A DNA stretch of 64,000 nucleotides from Prochlorococcus sp. AG-402-M15 (GCA_003216615.1 QCIP01000003.1:1-64000); one strand, 5' to 3'; numbered from the stretch's first letter, positions 53,047 to 62,458 are shown. Numbers and translations: made by a program. Notes: generated by a model not told the origin, from the letters alone.

Positions 53047-54486
53047 ATGTCTACCTCTAAATTGCAGATTAAGAATATAGATCCATTAAAAATTTCTAAT
53101 ATATGTTGTATTGGCGCAGGATATGTAGGAGGTCCTACAATGGCTGTTTTGGCTAACTATTGCCCTAATATAAAAATTAATGTAGTTGACATTAATTCTG
53201 AAAGAATAGATAAGTGGAATGGTGAATTAAATGAATTACCTATATTTGAGCCTGGACTTGATTTAATTATTAAATCTGTGAGAAAAAGAAATTTATTTTT
53301 TTCTACTGATTTAAGAGGTTCTATAAAATCGGCAGATATGATTTTTATATCTGTTAATACCCCAATAAAAACTAAAGGAATAGGAGCTGGGCAAGCTAGT
53401 GATTTAAGTTGGGTTGAATCTTCAGCAAGACAAATATCAAAATTTGCCAAAGGACATACCATAGTTGTAGAGAAAAGCACTTTACCAGTAAAAACTGCTG
53501 AAATAATTCAATCAATACTAGGTTCTTATGAAGATCTTGATGATGAAAAAACTGAAAAGAAAACTTTTTCTGTTATTTCCAATCCTGAATTTCTTGCTGA
53601 GGGAACTGCAATAGAAAATCTTAAATTTCCTGATAGAGTTTTAATAGGAGGAGAAGATCAATTTGCAGTTGATGCTCTGAAAAATATCTATCTGAATTGG
53701 GTAAAAGAGGAAAAAATTATAACTACAAATTTATGGAGTAGTGAATTGTCCAAACTTATCGCTAACGCTTTTTTGGCTCAGCGTATAAGTTCGATTAATG
53801 CTGTTTCAATGATTTGCGAGTCAACTGGAGCAAATATTAAAGAAGTATCAAAGGCTGTAGGAACTGATTCAAGAATTGGGGATAAATTTCTTGATTCTGG
53901 TCCAGGATTTGGGGGAAGTTGTTTTAAAAAAGATATTTTAAATTTAGTTTATATTTGTAGATCTTTTTCTCTAAATGAAGTTGCTGATTATTGGGAAGGG
54001 GTTTTATTAATAAATGATTGGCAACAGGAAAGAGTTTATAAAACTATAGTCAAAAAACTTTATGGAAACTTGAATGAAAAAAAAATATTAATACTTGGTT
54101 TTGCGTTTAAGGCTAATACAAACGATACAAGAAATTCGCCTTCAATTGATATTTGCAATAATTTAATTAAAGAGGGTGCTTCTTTGGTAATTAATGATCC
54201 CAAAGTTTCTGAAAAAGAGGTATTTCACTCACTTAATATCTATAATTTGAAAAAAGAACAAAAAAATATTACTTTTGAAAAAGATATAGTCCAAGCTGCC
54301 AATAAAGCGGATGCAATTGTTATTTTGACAGACTGGGAACAATATAAAAATTTAAATTGGGAACAGATATATAAAATAATGAGAAAGCCCGCATGGGTTT
54401 TTGATACTAGGCGTGTTTTATCTATTGAGACCTTAAAAGAACTTAAATTAAATGTATGGCAATTAGGTAATGGATCAAATGATTAA
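53047..54486 (+). CDS. ugd: UDP-glucose 6-dehydrogenase, animal/plant-type branch
   Basis: 479 residues, in the size range of animal UGDH. The N-terminal ICCIGAGYVGGPTMAVLA, followed by VVDINSERIDKWN, LPIFEPGLD, KRNLFFSTDL and FISVNTPIKTKGIG, matches the animal and plant enzyme more closely than bacterial Ugd, which reads GxGYVGLxxA and is shorter. The catalytic Cys is near 298 in GFGGSCFKKD. It oxidises UDP-glucose to UDP-glucuronate. UDP-glucuronate decarboxylase at 61516 then makes UDP-xylose. The gene stands alone on plus and converges with the ligase-like gene 9 bases away. Such eukaryote-like forms are known in some bacteria, so recent transfer from a eukaryote is not implied. Confidence 0.9.
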   Translation: MSTSKLQIKNIDPLKISNICCIGAGYVGGPTMAVLANYCPNIKINVVDINSERIDKWNGELNELPIFEPGLDLIIKSVRKRNLFFSTDLRGSIKSADMIFISVNTPIKTKGIGAGQASDLSWVESSARQISKFAKGHTIVVEKSTLPVKTAEIIQSILGSYEDLDDEKTEKKTFSVISNPEFLAEGTAIENLKFPDRVLIGGEDQFAVDALKNIYLNWVKEEKIITTNLWSSELSKLIANAFLAQRISSINAVSMICESTGANIKEVSKAVGTDSRIGDKFLDSGPGFGGSCFKKDILNLVYICRSFSLNEVADYWEGVLLINDWQQERVYKTIVKKLYGNLNEKKILILGFAFKANTNDTRNSPSIDICNNLIKEGASLVINDPKVSEKEVFHSLNIYNLKKEQKNITFEKDIVQAANKADAIVILTDWEQYKNLNWEQIYKIMRKPAWVFDTRRVLSIETLKELKLNVWQLGNGSND

Positions 54487-54506
54487 AAAAATAATTTAAT
54501 TTTTTT
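54485..54506. terminator. Candidate bidirectional terminator between convergent genes
   Basis: AAAAAAAT, a six-base AATTTA loop and ATTTTTTT form an 8-bp perfect stem across the stops of the convergent ugd and ligase-like genes. Each strand has a T-tract on its 3' side. Only AT pairs, so stability is low. A similar 6-bp structure lies between the convergent genes at 57653-57670. Confidence 0.3.
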
Positions 54507-55803
54507 CTCTAATAATCATTATCAATCCAGATAATAATAACCAAAACAAAATACTTATTCTGCCGTCATAGTAAGTAATATCTGATAAATGAATGAATAA
54601 TATAAGAAATGAAGAAGTCCACCAGTACTTATCTATATCTTCTGATGATAAATTTTTATTAAGTATGTTATGTGAAGAAAAAATTTTTTTACTTGATTTT
54701 CTCATTAATTGAAAAATAGATGTAAATAAAATTAATGCAGTAATAATTCCATAATTATGAGTTACTTCTAGCACTAAATTGTGGGTATGTAGGATAATAG
54801 AATCCTTGTTGTTAATAATATAAATTACTGAAAAAGTAGAGGCTCCCCAACCAAATATTGGTCTTTGCATAATATAGGAAATTGAATTGCTCCATATATT
54901 TATTCGTGTAAAGGATAAAATATCTTTAAATTTTGGATTATAATTAGGAATAAAGCTTTCTAAAATCTTGCTTTTTCTTAAGGGTCTTAAAATATTTAAT
55001 GGAAATTCAAAAACATATATTGTCATTATTAAACATATAAAAAATATTAAACCAAATACCCATATTTTTAACCCTGCTCCAAGCATTATTGGGATTGATA
55101 ACATAAGAGCTATAATTGCATTCCTAGAGCAAGTAAGAAAAATAGCAATAAATAACGTGAGCATGAATAAGAAAGAAATAATTCTTTTATATTTTTTTTC
55201 ATGAAGATTTTTCCTAAATTGAAAAAAACAAATAGGAAAAATTGTTACTAGCCATGCTCCAGCGTAGTTTTGATTATTGAATGGGCCAGTTAATGCGTTA
55301 TAACCCCTAGTTTCAATGGATTTTTGATACCAAATTATTATTCCATTGAAGGCTTCTAGAGGGCCATACCAGCCAAAAAAATATTGAGCAAAGCCAGATA
55401 CTAAAATTGGCACCGATCCAGCCAATAATAATCCAGCACAAATTTCCCTATTTTTTTTTGAATTTAAATATATTTGGAAACTTGCAAAAGCCCATATTAA
55501 TGGAATCCAATTTAATAGATCTAACCAATCAGGATTTAATACTAATGAAGAGTTTTGCGGAGTAAATAAACTAAATGATGCTATTAAAGATGATATAAAC
55601 ATTAAAAAAGCAACAGAAAAAAATGATAAATTCCATCTATTTTTAAGGAAATTTCTTGAATTAAGGGTACTTAAGATAATTGAAATCAATAAGAAAATAG
55701 CAGAAAAAGCAAATGCAGATGGCAATAAAAAAATTCCTAAGTAGAAAAAATTCCTTCCAATTTTTAGCAAATTTAAAGATTTATAATTAATCTCGTAATT
55801 CAT
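54496..55803 (-). CDS. O-antigen ligase/polymerase-like membrane protein (WaaL/Wzy_C family)
   Basis: 435 residues, about 11-12 transmembrane segments and one long periplasmic loop. The marker is RPIFGWGASTFSVIY followed by HTHNLVLEVTHNYGI, which contains the H-N-x-x-L-E motif of WaaL-type ligases and the related bicarbonate-transporter-like cyanobacterial proteins. It would join undecaprenyl-linked polysaccharide to lipid A-core or another acceptor in the periplasm. The other candidate polymerase at 28232 lacks the H-N. Because the two differ, a division into polymerase and ligase is likely. It is convergent with ugd and divergent from the GT-C gene. Confidence 0.75.
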   Translation of the reverse strand: MNYEINYKSLNLLKIGRNFFYLGIFLLPSAFAFSAIFLLISIILSTLNSRNFLKNRWNLSFFSVAFLMFISSLIASFSLFTPQNSSLVLNPDWLDLLNWIPLIWAFASFQIYLNSKKNREICAGLLLAGSVPILVSGFAQYFFGWYGPLEAFNGIIIWYQKSIETRGYNALTGPFNNQNYAGAWLVTIFPICFFQFRKNLHEKKYKRIISFLFMLTLFIAIFLTCSRNAIIALMLSIPIMLGAGLKIWVFGLIFFICLIMTIYVFEFPLNILRPLRKSKILESFIPNYNPKFKDILSFTRINIWSNSISYIMQRPIFGWGASTFSVIYIINNKDSIILHTHNLVLEVTHNYGIITALILFTSIFQLMRKSSKKIFSSHNILNKNLSSEDIDKYWWTSSFLILFIHLSDITYYDGRISILFWLLLSGLIMIIREKN

Positions 55804-55953
55804 CTCTATAGCACTTTAACTTAAAAGCAGACCTACATTAAGATAACACTATTTATTAGTGATATTATGAACCTAATTAGTTAAATTTATCTTCAATACT
55901 TAAAATAAGTTGTTTATTGACTTTTTCTTTATAGATCTATTACTAAAAAATTT

Positions 55954-57654
55954 ATGAATAAAGTTACAAATATAAAGAATATAGTTTCTAATCAGTATTC
56001 TAAGTTTTTAAGAAACAAAATTGAATTACTTGTTTTTTTTTTAATATCCACGCTTGTAATATTAAGGTTAATTTTGATTTTTAAAGGATCTGAATATTCA
56101 TGGGATTTAGATCATGAAATGTATTTCGGAAGTAGACTCAAATATAATGAATTAATATATTTTAATGAATATAATGATAAGCTTCCAATTGTTCAATATC
56201 TATTTTATTTTCCAGCAATTTTTAAAAATATTAAGATCTGGGTTTTTTTTAATACTCTTTTCAGTTTTGTGGCTTCAATATTCCTCTATCGATTTATTTT
56301 TAATTTAATAAAAGTATATAAAAATAATAAATTAAATAAAATAGTCATAAAAAAAATAATAATATTTTGTTTATTAATTTATTTCTTTTTAATATCATCA
56401 ATTGAAGGAACTTTATTTCATATTAATTCAGTAGCTATTAATTTTTCTATTTTATCTAGTTATTTATTATTTCAAAATTTTTATGAAAAAAAAATATATT
56501 TGAATTCTAAATTTATTTTTTCAGTTATTTTTGCAGCAATTTCTATATCTATAAGACCATATTTAGCTCTCCCTCTAATTACTCTCCCTTTGTGGATTCA
56601 ATTTAGAGAAATTAAATTTGACGCAAGTTTTATGATTTTTAGATTAAAAAAGTTTAATTATTTAAATTATAAAAAATTAATCTTTTTATTTTTTGATAAT
56701 TTTATATGGATATTTTTTATATTAATATCTGGTCTAATTATAAATGTTTTACCTTATTTAATATTAGGAAAATTAAATTACTTTATTTCTGGTTTATCTT
56801 ATGTTTCTCAAAGGATACATCCATGGCTACCAATAAAAGAGTTATTAACTCAGTCTAAATATCTATTTAAGCTTGGCACTTTAGAATCACTTTTATATTT
56901 ACCTTTTTTAATTACTTTATTATTTATTATAAATTTAATATTTTTTAAGACGAATATTAGAAATTATTATTCTAACAATCATATTTTGTGCAATGATCTC
57001 ATTTACTTGGGAGCAATATCTCCTACGCTAATTCAAATTACTATTTTATATAAGCATTATTTTCATCATTATAATCAATTTTTTATTTTTTATTCAGTAA
57101 TATCATTATCATTGTATTTATTTATATTACTTAATTTTATAAGTTCAAATTTTAAATTAAAAAGCAATTTAAATTCAGTATTCATATTCTTATTATTTTT
57201 ATTAATTCTATTTTCTGTAAAGAGTGGATTTATAACAACTATTTATAAATTTGAAAATGTTAATAATCCTCACTACCTAGAATCTAATCTAAATAAAGTA
57301 TCTGATTATTTGGATGAAAGGAAAGAAAAAGGTTTAAGTCATGATTTCTTATACCCTTATGGAATGTATATACATTGGAAACTAGATGAATCTAGAAAAG
57401 GATTTCCTCATTCAGCAAATCTAGGACATATCAATAATAATAATATTAAGGCATTCGATTATGGAGTTGATAGCACAAATCAATTTTCTTCATTAGGAAT
57501 ATGTAATAAGATTGAGGGGGATGGTCCTTCAATAATTTTTATAGAGCAGGATAAGCCAGAAGCTTTTTGTCTAATGGGAAATAACTCATATTTCTTAGAT
57601 AGGATAATTGATAATCAAACTGGAGCCCCCTTGTCAGTTTATGTGCGAAAATAA
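55954..57654 (+). CDS. GT-C type membrane glycosyltransferase
   Basis: 566 residues, 11-13 transmembrane helices. The first periplasmic loop has SWDLDHEMYFGSRL near 49-62, an acidic D-x-D-x-E arrangement after helix 1 as in GT39/PMT-like enzymes, followed by ELIYFNEYNDKLPIVQYLF. The final 120 residues are a soluble C-terminal domain. GT-C enzymes use a lipid-phosphate-sugar donor in the periplasm. The GtrB-like synthase at 59086 and GtrA-like flippase at 60048 could provide such a donor, so the three resemble a Gtr glycan-decorating system. It is divergent from the ligase-like gene and converges with the next gene 3 bases away. Confidence 0.7.
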   Translation: MNKVTNIKNIVSNQYSKFLRNKIELLVFFLISTLVILRLILIFKGSEYSWDLDHEMYFGSRLKYNELIYFNEYNDKLPIVQYLFYFPAIFKNIKIWVFFNTLFSFVASIFLYRFIFNLIKVYKNNKLNKIVIKKIIIFCLLIYFFLISSIEGTLFHINSVAINFSILSSYLLFQNFYEKKIYLNSKFIFSVIFAAISISIRPYLALPLITLPLWIQFREIKFDASFMIFRLKKFNYLNYKKLIFLFFDNFIWIFFILISGLIINVLPYLILGKLNYFISGLSYVSQRIHPWLPIKELLTQSKYLFKLGTLESLLYLPFLITLLFIINLIFFKTNIRNYYSNNHILCNDLIYLGAISPTLIQITILYKHYFHHYNQFFIFYSVISLSLYLFILLNFISSNFKLKSNLNSVFIFLLFLLILFSVKSGFITTIYKFENVNNPHYLESNLNKVSDYLDERKEKGLSHDFLYPYGMYIHWKLDESRKGFPHSANLGHINNNNIKAFDYGVDSTNQFSSLGICNKIEGDGPSIIFIEQDKPEAFCLMGNNSYFLDRIIDNQTGAPLSVYVRK

Positions 57655-57657
57655 AAA

Positions 57658-58977
57658 TCATTTAATTTTTCTGGCAATATTAACGCCTATTTCAATTGCG
57701 TTATTTATACTTCTTTCTTTGGGATACAAATTGGACATATTAACCACATAGATATTTTTTCTTGCATATTTATAAGTATCAACCTTTCTGAAATTGAAAT
57801 CATTGACAACTTGTGCAAAATTTGATTTTGAAACATGAATATTATTTATTATTGAATCTATATCTCTATTTGGGAATAATTTATAAAGGCTTTGATATGA
57901 AAGTTCTATAAGCTTTTTTTTACTTAATAATTTGTTTTGATCTTTAGAAACATACTTTGTCAGATAACCAATATGATAACCTCCATACTCTTCAGTGCCT
58001 GTCAATTGAGTTTGTTCTATGTAACCACAAAAAAATATATTTTTATCATTAATATTTGTCCAATAAAAATCAGATAATGATTCTCTAAGTTCTAATAAAA
58101 TGCAATATGCCCTGAAATATTTATGATTATTCCATGAAATATTTTTATTGGAATCTTTTATTTTTAAATTATTTGCTACTGAACTAGGGGTTGTAAAAAG
58201 TACTTTATCAACTTTAAGTTCCTTTATTGAATTATTTTTTTTGGAATTTATTTTTATGATTATTGATTGGGATTTATGATCAATTGCGAGACTTTTGACA
58301 ATAGTTTCCTTTAATAAAAAAGAGTTTTCAGATTTATTTAGATGCTTTTCAACTTTGTTGGTAAGTTTCTGTATTGAACCTGGAATAAAACCTAATGTTT
58401 CTTTACCATTCACTCTGGATTCAAGTCTTTGTTTTAATCTTCCTGACATCCATCTAAGTGGGATATCAAAACTTTTTTCTCCAAACTTACCTCTTAATAT
58501 TGGTTCCCAAATATATCTAAAACACTTTTTGCCATATAGTTTAAGCATCCCTGAAGATAGTGATTCTTTGTCTAATATATTTGGTTTTAAAAAGCTACTT
58601 GAAAGTAAGACTGTAGCAAAAATAAATCTAATTTTTTGAAAAATATTTATAAGTGGAAATCTAAATAAGTCGTTTAAACCATTCCATGGATAGTTAGTCC
58701 CATTTTGGAATATGGCCATTTTTGTGTTTACAAAACTTGGCTTGAGATTGAGAAATCTTCTAGATAAATCTAAAAGATATTTATCTTTAGTGAAAAAATG
58801 GTGATAATAAGATTCACATTGGAATCCATTTGATAAGGTAAGTGTATGACCAAGACCTCCAATAAAGTCTAATTTCTCAATTAAGTAAATTTCATATCCA
58901 TCATCTAAAAGTTTAATAGCTGCACCTATTCCAGTATAACCTCCACCTATTATTGCTATTGATTTTTTAATTTTCAT
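57658..58977 (-). CDS. FAD-dependent oxidoreductase (protoporphyrinogen-oxidase/UGM-like)
   Basis: 439 residues. The dinucleotide loop AIIGGGYTGIGAA is at 8-20, the acidic strand-2 end LIEKLDFIGGLG with the GG doublet near 32-43, then a C-terminal FAD-contact NAIEIGVNIA near the end. The FxCxxYYHHFF segment (FQCESYYHHFF) near 53-63 and FPGSIQKL-like FIPGSIQKL near 197-205 fit a branch of flavin proteins found beside GtrA/GtrB genes. A role in modifying the sugar or lipid carried by that system is plausible; UDP-galactopyranose mutase activity is possible but its diagnostic arginines are not clear. Confidence 0.72.
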   Translation of the reverse strand: MKIKKSIAIIGGGYTGIGAAIKLLDDGYEIYLIEKLDFIGGLGHTLTLSNGFQCESYYHHFFTKDKYLLDLSRRFLNLKPSFVNTKMAIFQNGTNYPWNGLNDLFRFPLINIFQKIRFIFATVLLSSSFLKPNILDKESLSSGMLKLYGKKCFRYIWEPILRGKFGEKSFDIPLRWMSGRLKQRLESRVNGKETLGFIPGSIQKLTNKVEKHLNKSENSFLLKETIVKSLAIDHKSQSIIIKINSKKNNSIKELKVDKVLFTTPSSVANNLKIKDSNKNISWNNHKYFRAYCILLELRESLSDFYWTNINDKNIFFCGYIEQTQLTGTEEYGGYHIGYLTKYVSKDQNKLLSKKKLIELSYQSLYKLFPNRDIDSIINNIHVSKSNFAQVVNDFNFRKVDTYKYARKNIYVVNMSNLYPKERSINNAIEIGVNIARKIK

Positions 58978-58984
58978 AGTTTAA

Positions 58985-58990
58985 TTTATA
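58985..58990 (-). promoter_or_regulatory. Candidate -10 box seven bases before the FAD-protein ATG
   Basis: Read on minus, TATAAA is followed by 7 bases and then the ATG at 58977, predicting a leaderless message. One mismatch to TATAAT. It lies in the divergent spacer shared with the GtrB-like gene. Confidence 0.4.
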
Positions 58991-59085
58991 AGTTTTTGTT
59001 CAAATTATGTGTTTTAATAATATTGCATAAACAAGAAATGTCTCTATTTAAAATTTATTTCAAATTTTAGGCTATTAAATTTTAT

Positions 59086-60051
59086 ATGTCTTCATCAATC
59101 TCTTACTTAGTTCCGATTTTTAATGAAGAATCTAATATAGAGTCTACTGTTATAAAAATATCTGATGCATTTAAAAAGAATAGTTTAAAGTCTTACGAAA
59201 TTGTTTTTATTGATGACGGTTCTGTCGATAGTTCGGTTGACTTAATAAAAAAAATGATTAAGAAAAAATATCCAATTAAATGTATTTGTTTAACAAGAAA
59301 CTTTGGACATCAAGCTGCATTAACAGCAGGTATGAAATACGCAAATTCAAAATTTATAGCAGTACTTGATGGGGATTTGCAAGACCCACCCGAAGTAATA
59401 AATCAATTTTTAGAATATGCTCATAAAGGTTTCGATATAGTTTATGGAGTTAGAAAAAAAAGAAAAGAGAGTTTACCTAAGAGATTTTCTTATGGATTAT
59501 TCTATAAAATACTCGCAAATCTAAGTAATATAGATATCCCTTTAGATTCAGGCGATTTTTGTTTGATGACAAAAGAAGCACAAGAAAAATTAAATCAGAT
59601 GCCTGAAGAAAATAGATTTGTTAGAGGACTTAGATCATATATAGGTCTTAATCAAATAGGAGTAGAATATGAAAGACAGGCGAGACTTTCAGGAGAACCA
59701 AAATATACTTTTAATAAATTATTGAAGCTTGCCTCAGATGGAATATTTAATTTTAGTGATAGACCATTAAAGATAACTTCTGCTTTTGGGGTACTTCTAT
59801 TTTTCTTAAGTTTAGTTCTGATGATATTTCTAATCTTTCAAAGAATTTTTTCTATTGAAATTTTTGGATATTCTCCTAATGATATTCCTGGTTACACATC
59901 TTTAATAATATCAAATATCTTTTTATCAGGGATTCAATTATTCGCATTAGGAATAATTGGGGAATATATTTCAAGAATTTTTATTGAAACAAAAAGAAGG
60001 CCATCTTTTTTGATTCGAGAAATAATAGAAACTCGTTCTCAAGAAAATTAA
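59086..60051 (+). CDS. GT2 glycosyltransferase, GtrB-like (polyprenyl-phosphate sugar synthase)
   Basis: 321 residues. A cytoplasmic GT2 domain carries VPIFNEESNIE at about 8-18, IDDGSVDSS near 44-52, the D-x-D in LDGDLQDPPEV near 98-108, and RGLRSYIGL near 183-191. Two C-terminal transmembrane helices (around 229-252 and 268-291) follow, the layout of GtrB and dolichol-phosphate-mannose-synthase relatives. It should transfer a sugar from a nucleotide donor to undecaprenyl phosphate. It is convergent with the GtrA-like gene, and the two stops overlap by 4 bases, so they are not one operon. Confidence 0.9.
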   Translation: MSSSISYLVPIFNEESNIESTVIKISDAFKKNSLKSYEIVFIDDGSVDSSVDLIKKMIKKKYPIKCICLTRNFGHQAALTAGMKYANSKFIAVLDGDLQDPPEVINQFLEYAHKGFDIVYGVRKKRKESLPKRFSYGLFYKILANLSNIDIPLDSGDFCLMTKEAQEKLNQMPEENRFVRGLRSYIGLNQIGVEYERQARLSGEPKYTFNKLLKLASDGIFNFSDRPLKITSAFGVLLFFLSLVLMIFLIFQRIFSIEIFGYSPNDIPGYTSLIISNIFLSGIQLFALGIIGEYISRIFIETKRRPSFLIREIIETRSQEN

Positions 60052-60449
60052 TATTTTTTATAAGTGAATTTCTTATTAAATAAGTATTGCGATATGGCAA
60101 TTATCATCAATTGAATCATTTTTGATAAAGAAATATCTAAGTTATACAAAAGCATTAATTTAAGAATTATAAACCCTAAAATTGAACCAATAATGCATGA
60201 TATTGAAAATAATAATATTTGCTTGAAGGAAAATAAATTTCTTGATGTAAATTTAAAAGTGAACTTTGTGTGTAGTAAGTAACTAATAAGAGTCCCTAAT
60301 GAATATCCTAATAAATTAGCAAAAAAAATATTTTCAAAAAACATGTATGTATTGATCGTGGTAACAAAATCTATTAATTGACAAAACAAGCCCACAATTA
60401 AATATCTTGAAAAGCTTTTCTTAAAAATTAAATTGATTTTGTAGCCCAT
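60048..60449 (-). CDS. GtrA-family membrane protein
   Basis: 133 residues with four transmembrane helices, the standard GtrA size and topology. YLIVGLFCQLIDFVTT at 16-31 and GYSLGTLISYLLHTKFTF near 48-65 match the family (pattern N-x-x-x-x-x-K-F-x-F). The C-terminus IAISQYLFNKKFTYKKY is the second family repeat. GtrA proteins flip or assist flipping of lipid-phosphate sugars made by a GtrB partner, here probably the protein at 59086. It overlaps galE by 22 bases on the same strand, so it is translationally coupled to galE. Confidence 0.85.
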   Translation of the reverse strand: MGYKINLIFKKSFSRYLIVGLFCQLIDFVTTINTYMFFENIFFANLLGYSLGTLISYLLHTKFTFKFTSRNLFSFKQILLFSISCIIGSILGFIILKLMLLYNLDISLSKMIQLMIIAISQYLFNKKFTYKKY

Positions 60450-61510
60450 TTATAAGCATGAAAAATCATTTCTTCTATATTTGTATATTTTGGCTTCCAT
60501 TCGAAGTCTCTAATGAACTTTTCAGCCGAGGCTATTAATAATGGAGGATCACCTTCCCTTCTTTCTGAAACTTTGTAAGTTACTTTTTTCTTTGTAATAA
60601 TTTCTACTATTTTAATAATTTCTAGAACTGATACGCCTTTGCCATTTCCTAAATTATAAATATTGCAATTTTCTTTGTTTTTAAAAGTGTTTAACTTATT
60701 ATTAATTTTTGAATTTTCAACAAATAAATCTAATGCAAGTACGTGCGCATCGGCTAAGTCTACAACATGTATATAATCTCTAATACAAGTGCCATCAGGA
60801 GTGTTAAAGTCATCACCAAAAATTGTTAACTCTCTATTTAATCCAATAGCAGTATTAATAACTAAAGGAATTAAATGAGTTTCTGGGATGTGTTTTTCTC
60901 CTATCAGAGAATCTTCTGCTGCTCCGGCGGCATTAAAATATCTTAAGATCACACTTTTAAGGTTAGCTGATTTTGCTAAGTCTTTTATTATTTCCTCGAC
61001 CATTAATTTACTTTTGCCATATGGACTTATTGGCTTTTGAGAGTTTTCTTCAGAGATTGGATTACGAGATGGCACCCCATAAGTTGCACAAGAACTTGAG
61101 AATACAATTGGAATTGAACTATTATTGACCCTTTGTGATCTTATTTCTGGACTACATATTGATTCCAAAAGGGATATCGATTCCTGAACATTGTTTGAGT
61201 AATATTTAATTGGATTTTTTATAGATTCTCCTACATAAGCAAATGCTGCGAAATGTAAAACAGCTTCTATTATCTTATTTTCATGAACTGTTCCTTTTAA
61301 TAAATCATGTTTACCATTAATAACTTCTTCTAATAATTTTTTATTACCTATATTGCTTACAATTAATGGTATTCTAAAAATTTTAGTAATTACATCAGCA
61401 TGACCACATATCAAATTATCAACAACAATAGGATCATGTCCCGCAATAATTAAAGCTCTAACGGTATGACTTCCAATATAACCCGCTCCTCCAGTAACAA
61501 GCACTCTCAT
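60428..61510 (-). CDS. galE: UDP-glucose 4-epimerase, GalE
   Basis: 360 residues. The NAD loop TGGAGYIGSH is at about 6-15, VVDNLICGH near 34-42, HFAAFAYVGES near 87-97, FSSSCATYG near 137-145 and the active-site YGKSK near 163-167, with RYFNAAGA near 191-198. The AAFAYVGES segment is typical of GalE rather than GalNAc epimerases. It interconverts UDP-glucose and UDP-galactose. It is 5 bases after uxs and overlaps the GtrA-like gene, so the run at least includes uxs, galE and gtrA. Confidence 0.92.
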   Translation of the reverse strand: MRVLVTGGAGYIGSHTVRALIIAGHDPIVVDNLICGHADVITKIFRIPLIVSNIGNKKLLEEVINGKHDLLKGTVHENKIIEAVLHFAAFAYVGESIKNPIKYYSNNVQESISLLESICSPEIRSQRVNNSSIPIVFSSSCATYGVPSRNPISEENSQKPISPYGKSKLMVEEIIKDLAKSANLKSVILRYFNAAGAAEDSLIGEKHIPETHLIPLVINTAIGLNRELTIFGDDFNTPDGTCIRDYIHVVDLADAHVLALDLFVENSKINNKLNTFKNKENCNIYNLGNGKGVSVLEIIKIVEIITKKKVTYKVSERREGDPPLLIASAEKFIRDFEWKPKYTNIEEMIFHAYKWATKSI

Positions 61511-61515
61511 AAGAT

Positions 61516-62445
61516 TTATATTTTTAAATTTTCTTTAAAATAAGATATTGTTTTATTCAAGCCATCATGAAGTGAGATTTTTGGTTCCCAATTAAGAATT
61601 CGATTGGCAAGACTTATATTTGGTTTTCTCTGTAATGGATCATCTTCAGGAAGATTTTTTTTGATAATAGATGATTTTGAATTGATCCTTTCTTTAATCA
61701 TTTCTGCTAATTCAATTATCTTAAATTCTTCAGGATTGCCAATATTTAGAGGCTTTTTATAATTACTCTCCATAAGCGAAGAAAGACCTTTGATTAAATC
61801 ACTAACGTAACAAAACGATCTAGTTTGCATGCCGTCACCATAAATAGTAATTGGTTTAGCATTTAATGCTTGTACTATAAAGTTGCTTATAACTCGCCCA
61901 TCATTTGGAAGCATGTTTGGACCGTAAGTATTAAAGATTCGAGCAATACGAATATCAACATTATGCATTCTATTAAAATCAAAACTCAAAGTTTCTGCAA
62001 CTCTTTTACCCTCATCGTAACAAGCCCTTATTCCAAAAGTATTCACTGATCCTCTATAGTCTTCTGGTTGAGGATGTATTTCAGGATCTCCATAAACTTC
62101 ACTTGTGCTCGCTATTAGGATTCTTGCTTTATTTTCTTTAGCTAAATTCAACATATTATATGTTCCTAAAAAACTAGTTTGAGTAGTTTTGATTGGATTA
62201 AGTTGATAATGAACTGGAGATGCTGGGCAAGCCAAATGCCATATTCTATTAACTTCCAAGCAGATAGGCTGAATTACATCATGTTCAACAAACTTAAATA
62301 AAGGATTTGAAAAATGCATTTCAATATTATTTTTACTTCCTGTAAAATAATTATCCAGACAGATAACTTCTTCTCCCGAACTTATAAGCTTCTCAATTAA
62401 ATGGGACCCAAGAAAACCGGCACCTCCGGTTACAAGATTCTTCAA
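61516..62445 (-). CDS. uxs: UDP-glucuronate decarboxylase (UDP-xylose synthase)
   Basis: 309 residues. [12 protein letters not shown] at 5-16, [13 protein letters not shown] near 29-41, [12 protein letters not shown] near 70-81, [10 protein letters not shown] near 114-123 and [11 protein letters not shown] near 140-150 are hallmarks of UXS, with the active-site Tyr-x-x-x-Lys in YDEGK and the acidic ASTSEVYG catalytic region. [17 protein letters not shown] near 168-184 is also diagnostic. It converts UDP-glucuronate, from the UGDH at 53047, to UDP-xylose. The start is TTG at 62445, with an in-frame stop 6 bases upstream. It is coupled to galE downstream (5-base gap). Confidence 0.93.
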   Translation of the reverse strand: MKNLVTGGAGFLGSHLIEKLISSGEEVICLDNYFTGSKNNIEMHFSNPLFKFVEHDVIQPICLEVNRIWHLACPASPVHYQLNPIKTTQTSFLGTYNMLNLAKENKARILIASTSEVYGDPEIHPQPEDYRGSVNTFGIRACYDEGKRVAETLSFDFNRMHNVDIRIARIFNTYGPNMLPNDGRVISNFIVQALNAKPITIYGDGMQTRSFCYVSDLIKGLSSLMESNYKKPLNIGNPEEFKIIELAEMIKERINSKSSIIKKNLPEDDPLQRKPNISLANRILNWEPKISLHDGLNKTISYFKENLKI

Positions 62446-62458
62446 ATTTTATCTGACA

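Noticed and set aside
53157-53480. 107-codon open frame on minus opposite the UDP-glucose dehydrogenase gene
   Set aside because: It is fully antisense to a strongly conserved gene and its translation has no motif or sensible neighbours.
58295-58639. 114-codon open frame on plus opposite the FAD oxidoreductase gene
   Set aside because: It is antisense to a gene with clear flavin motifs and shows no domain of its own.
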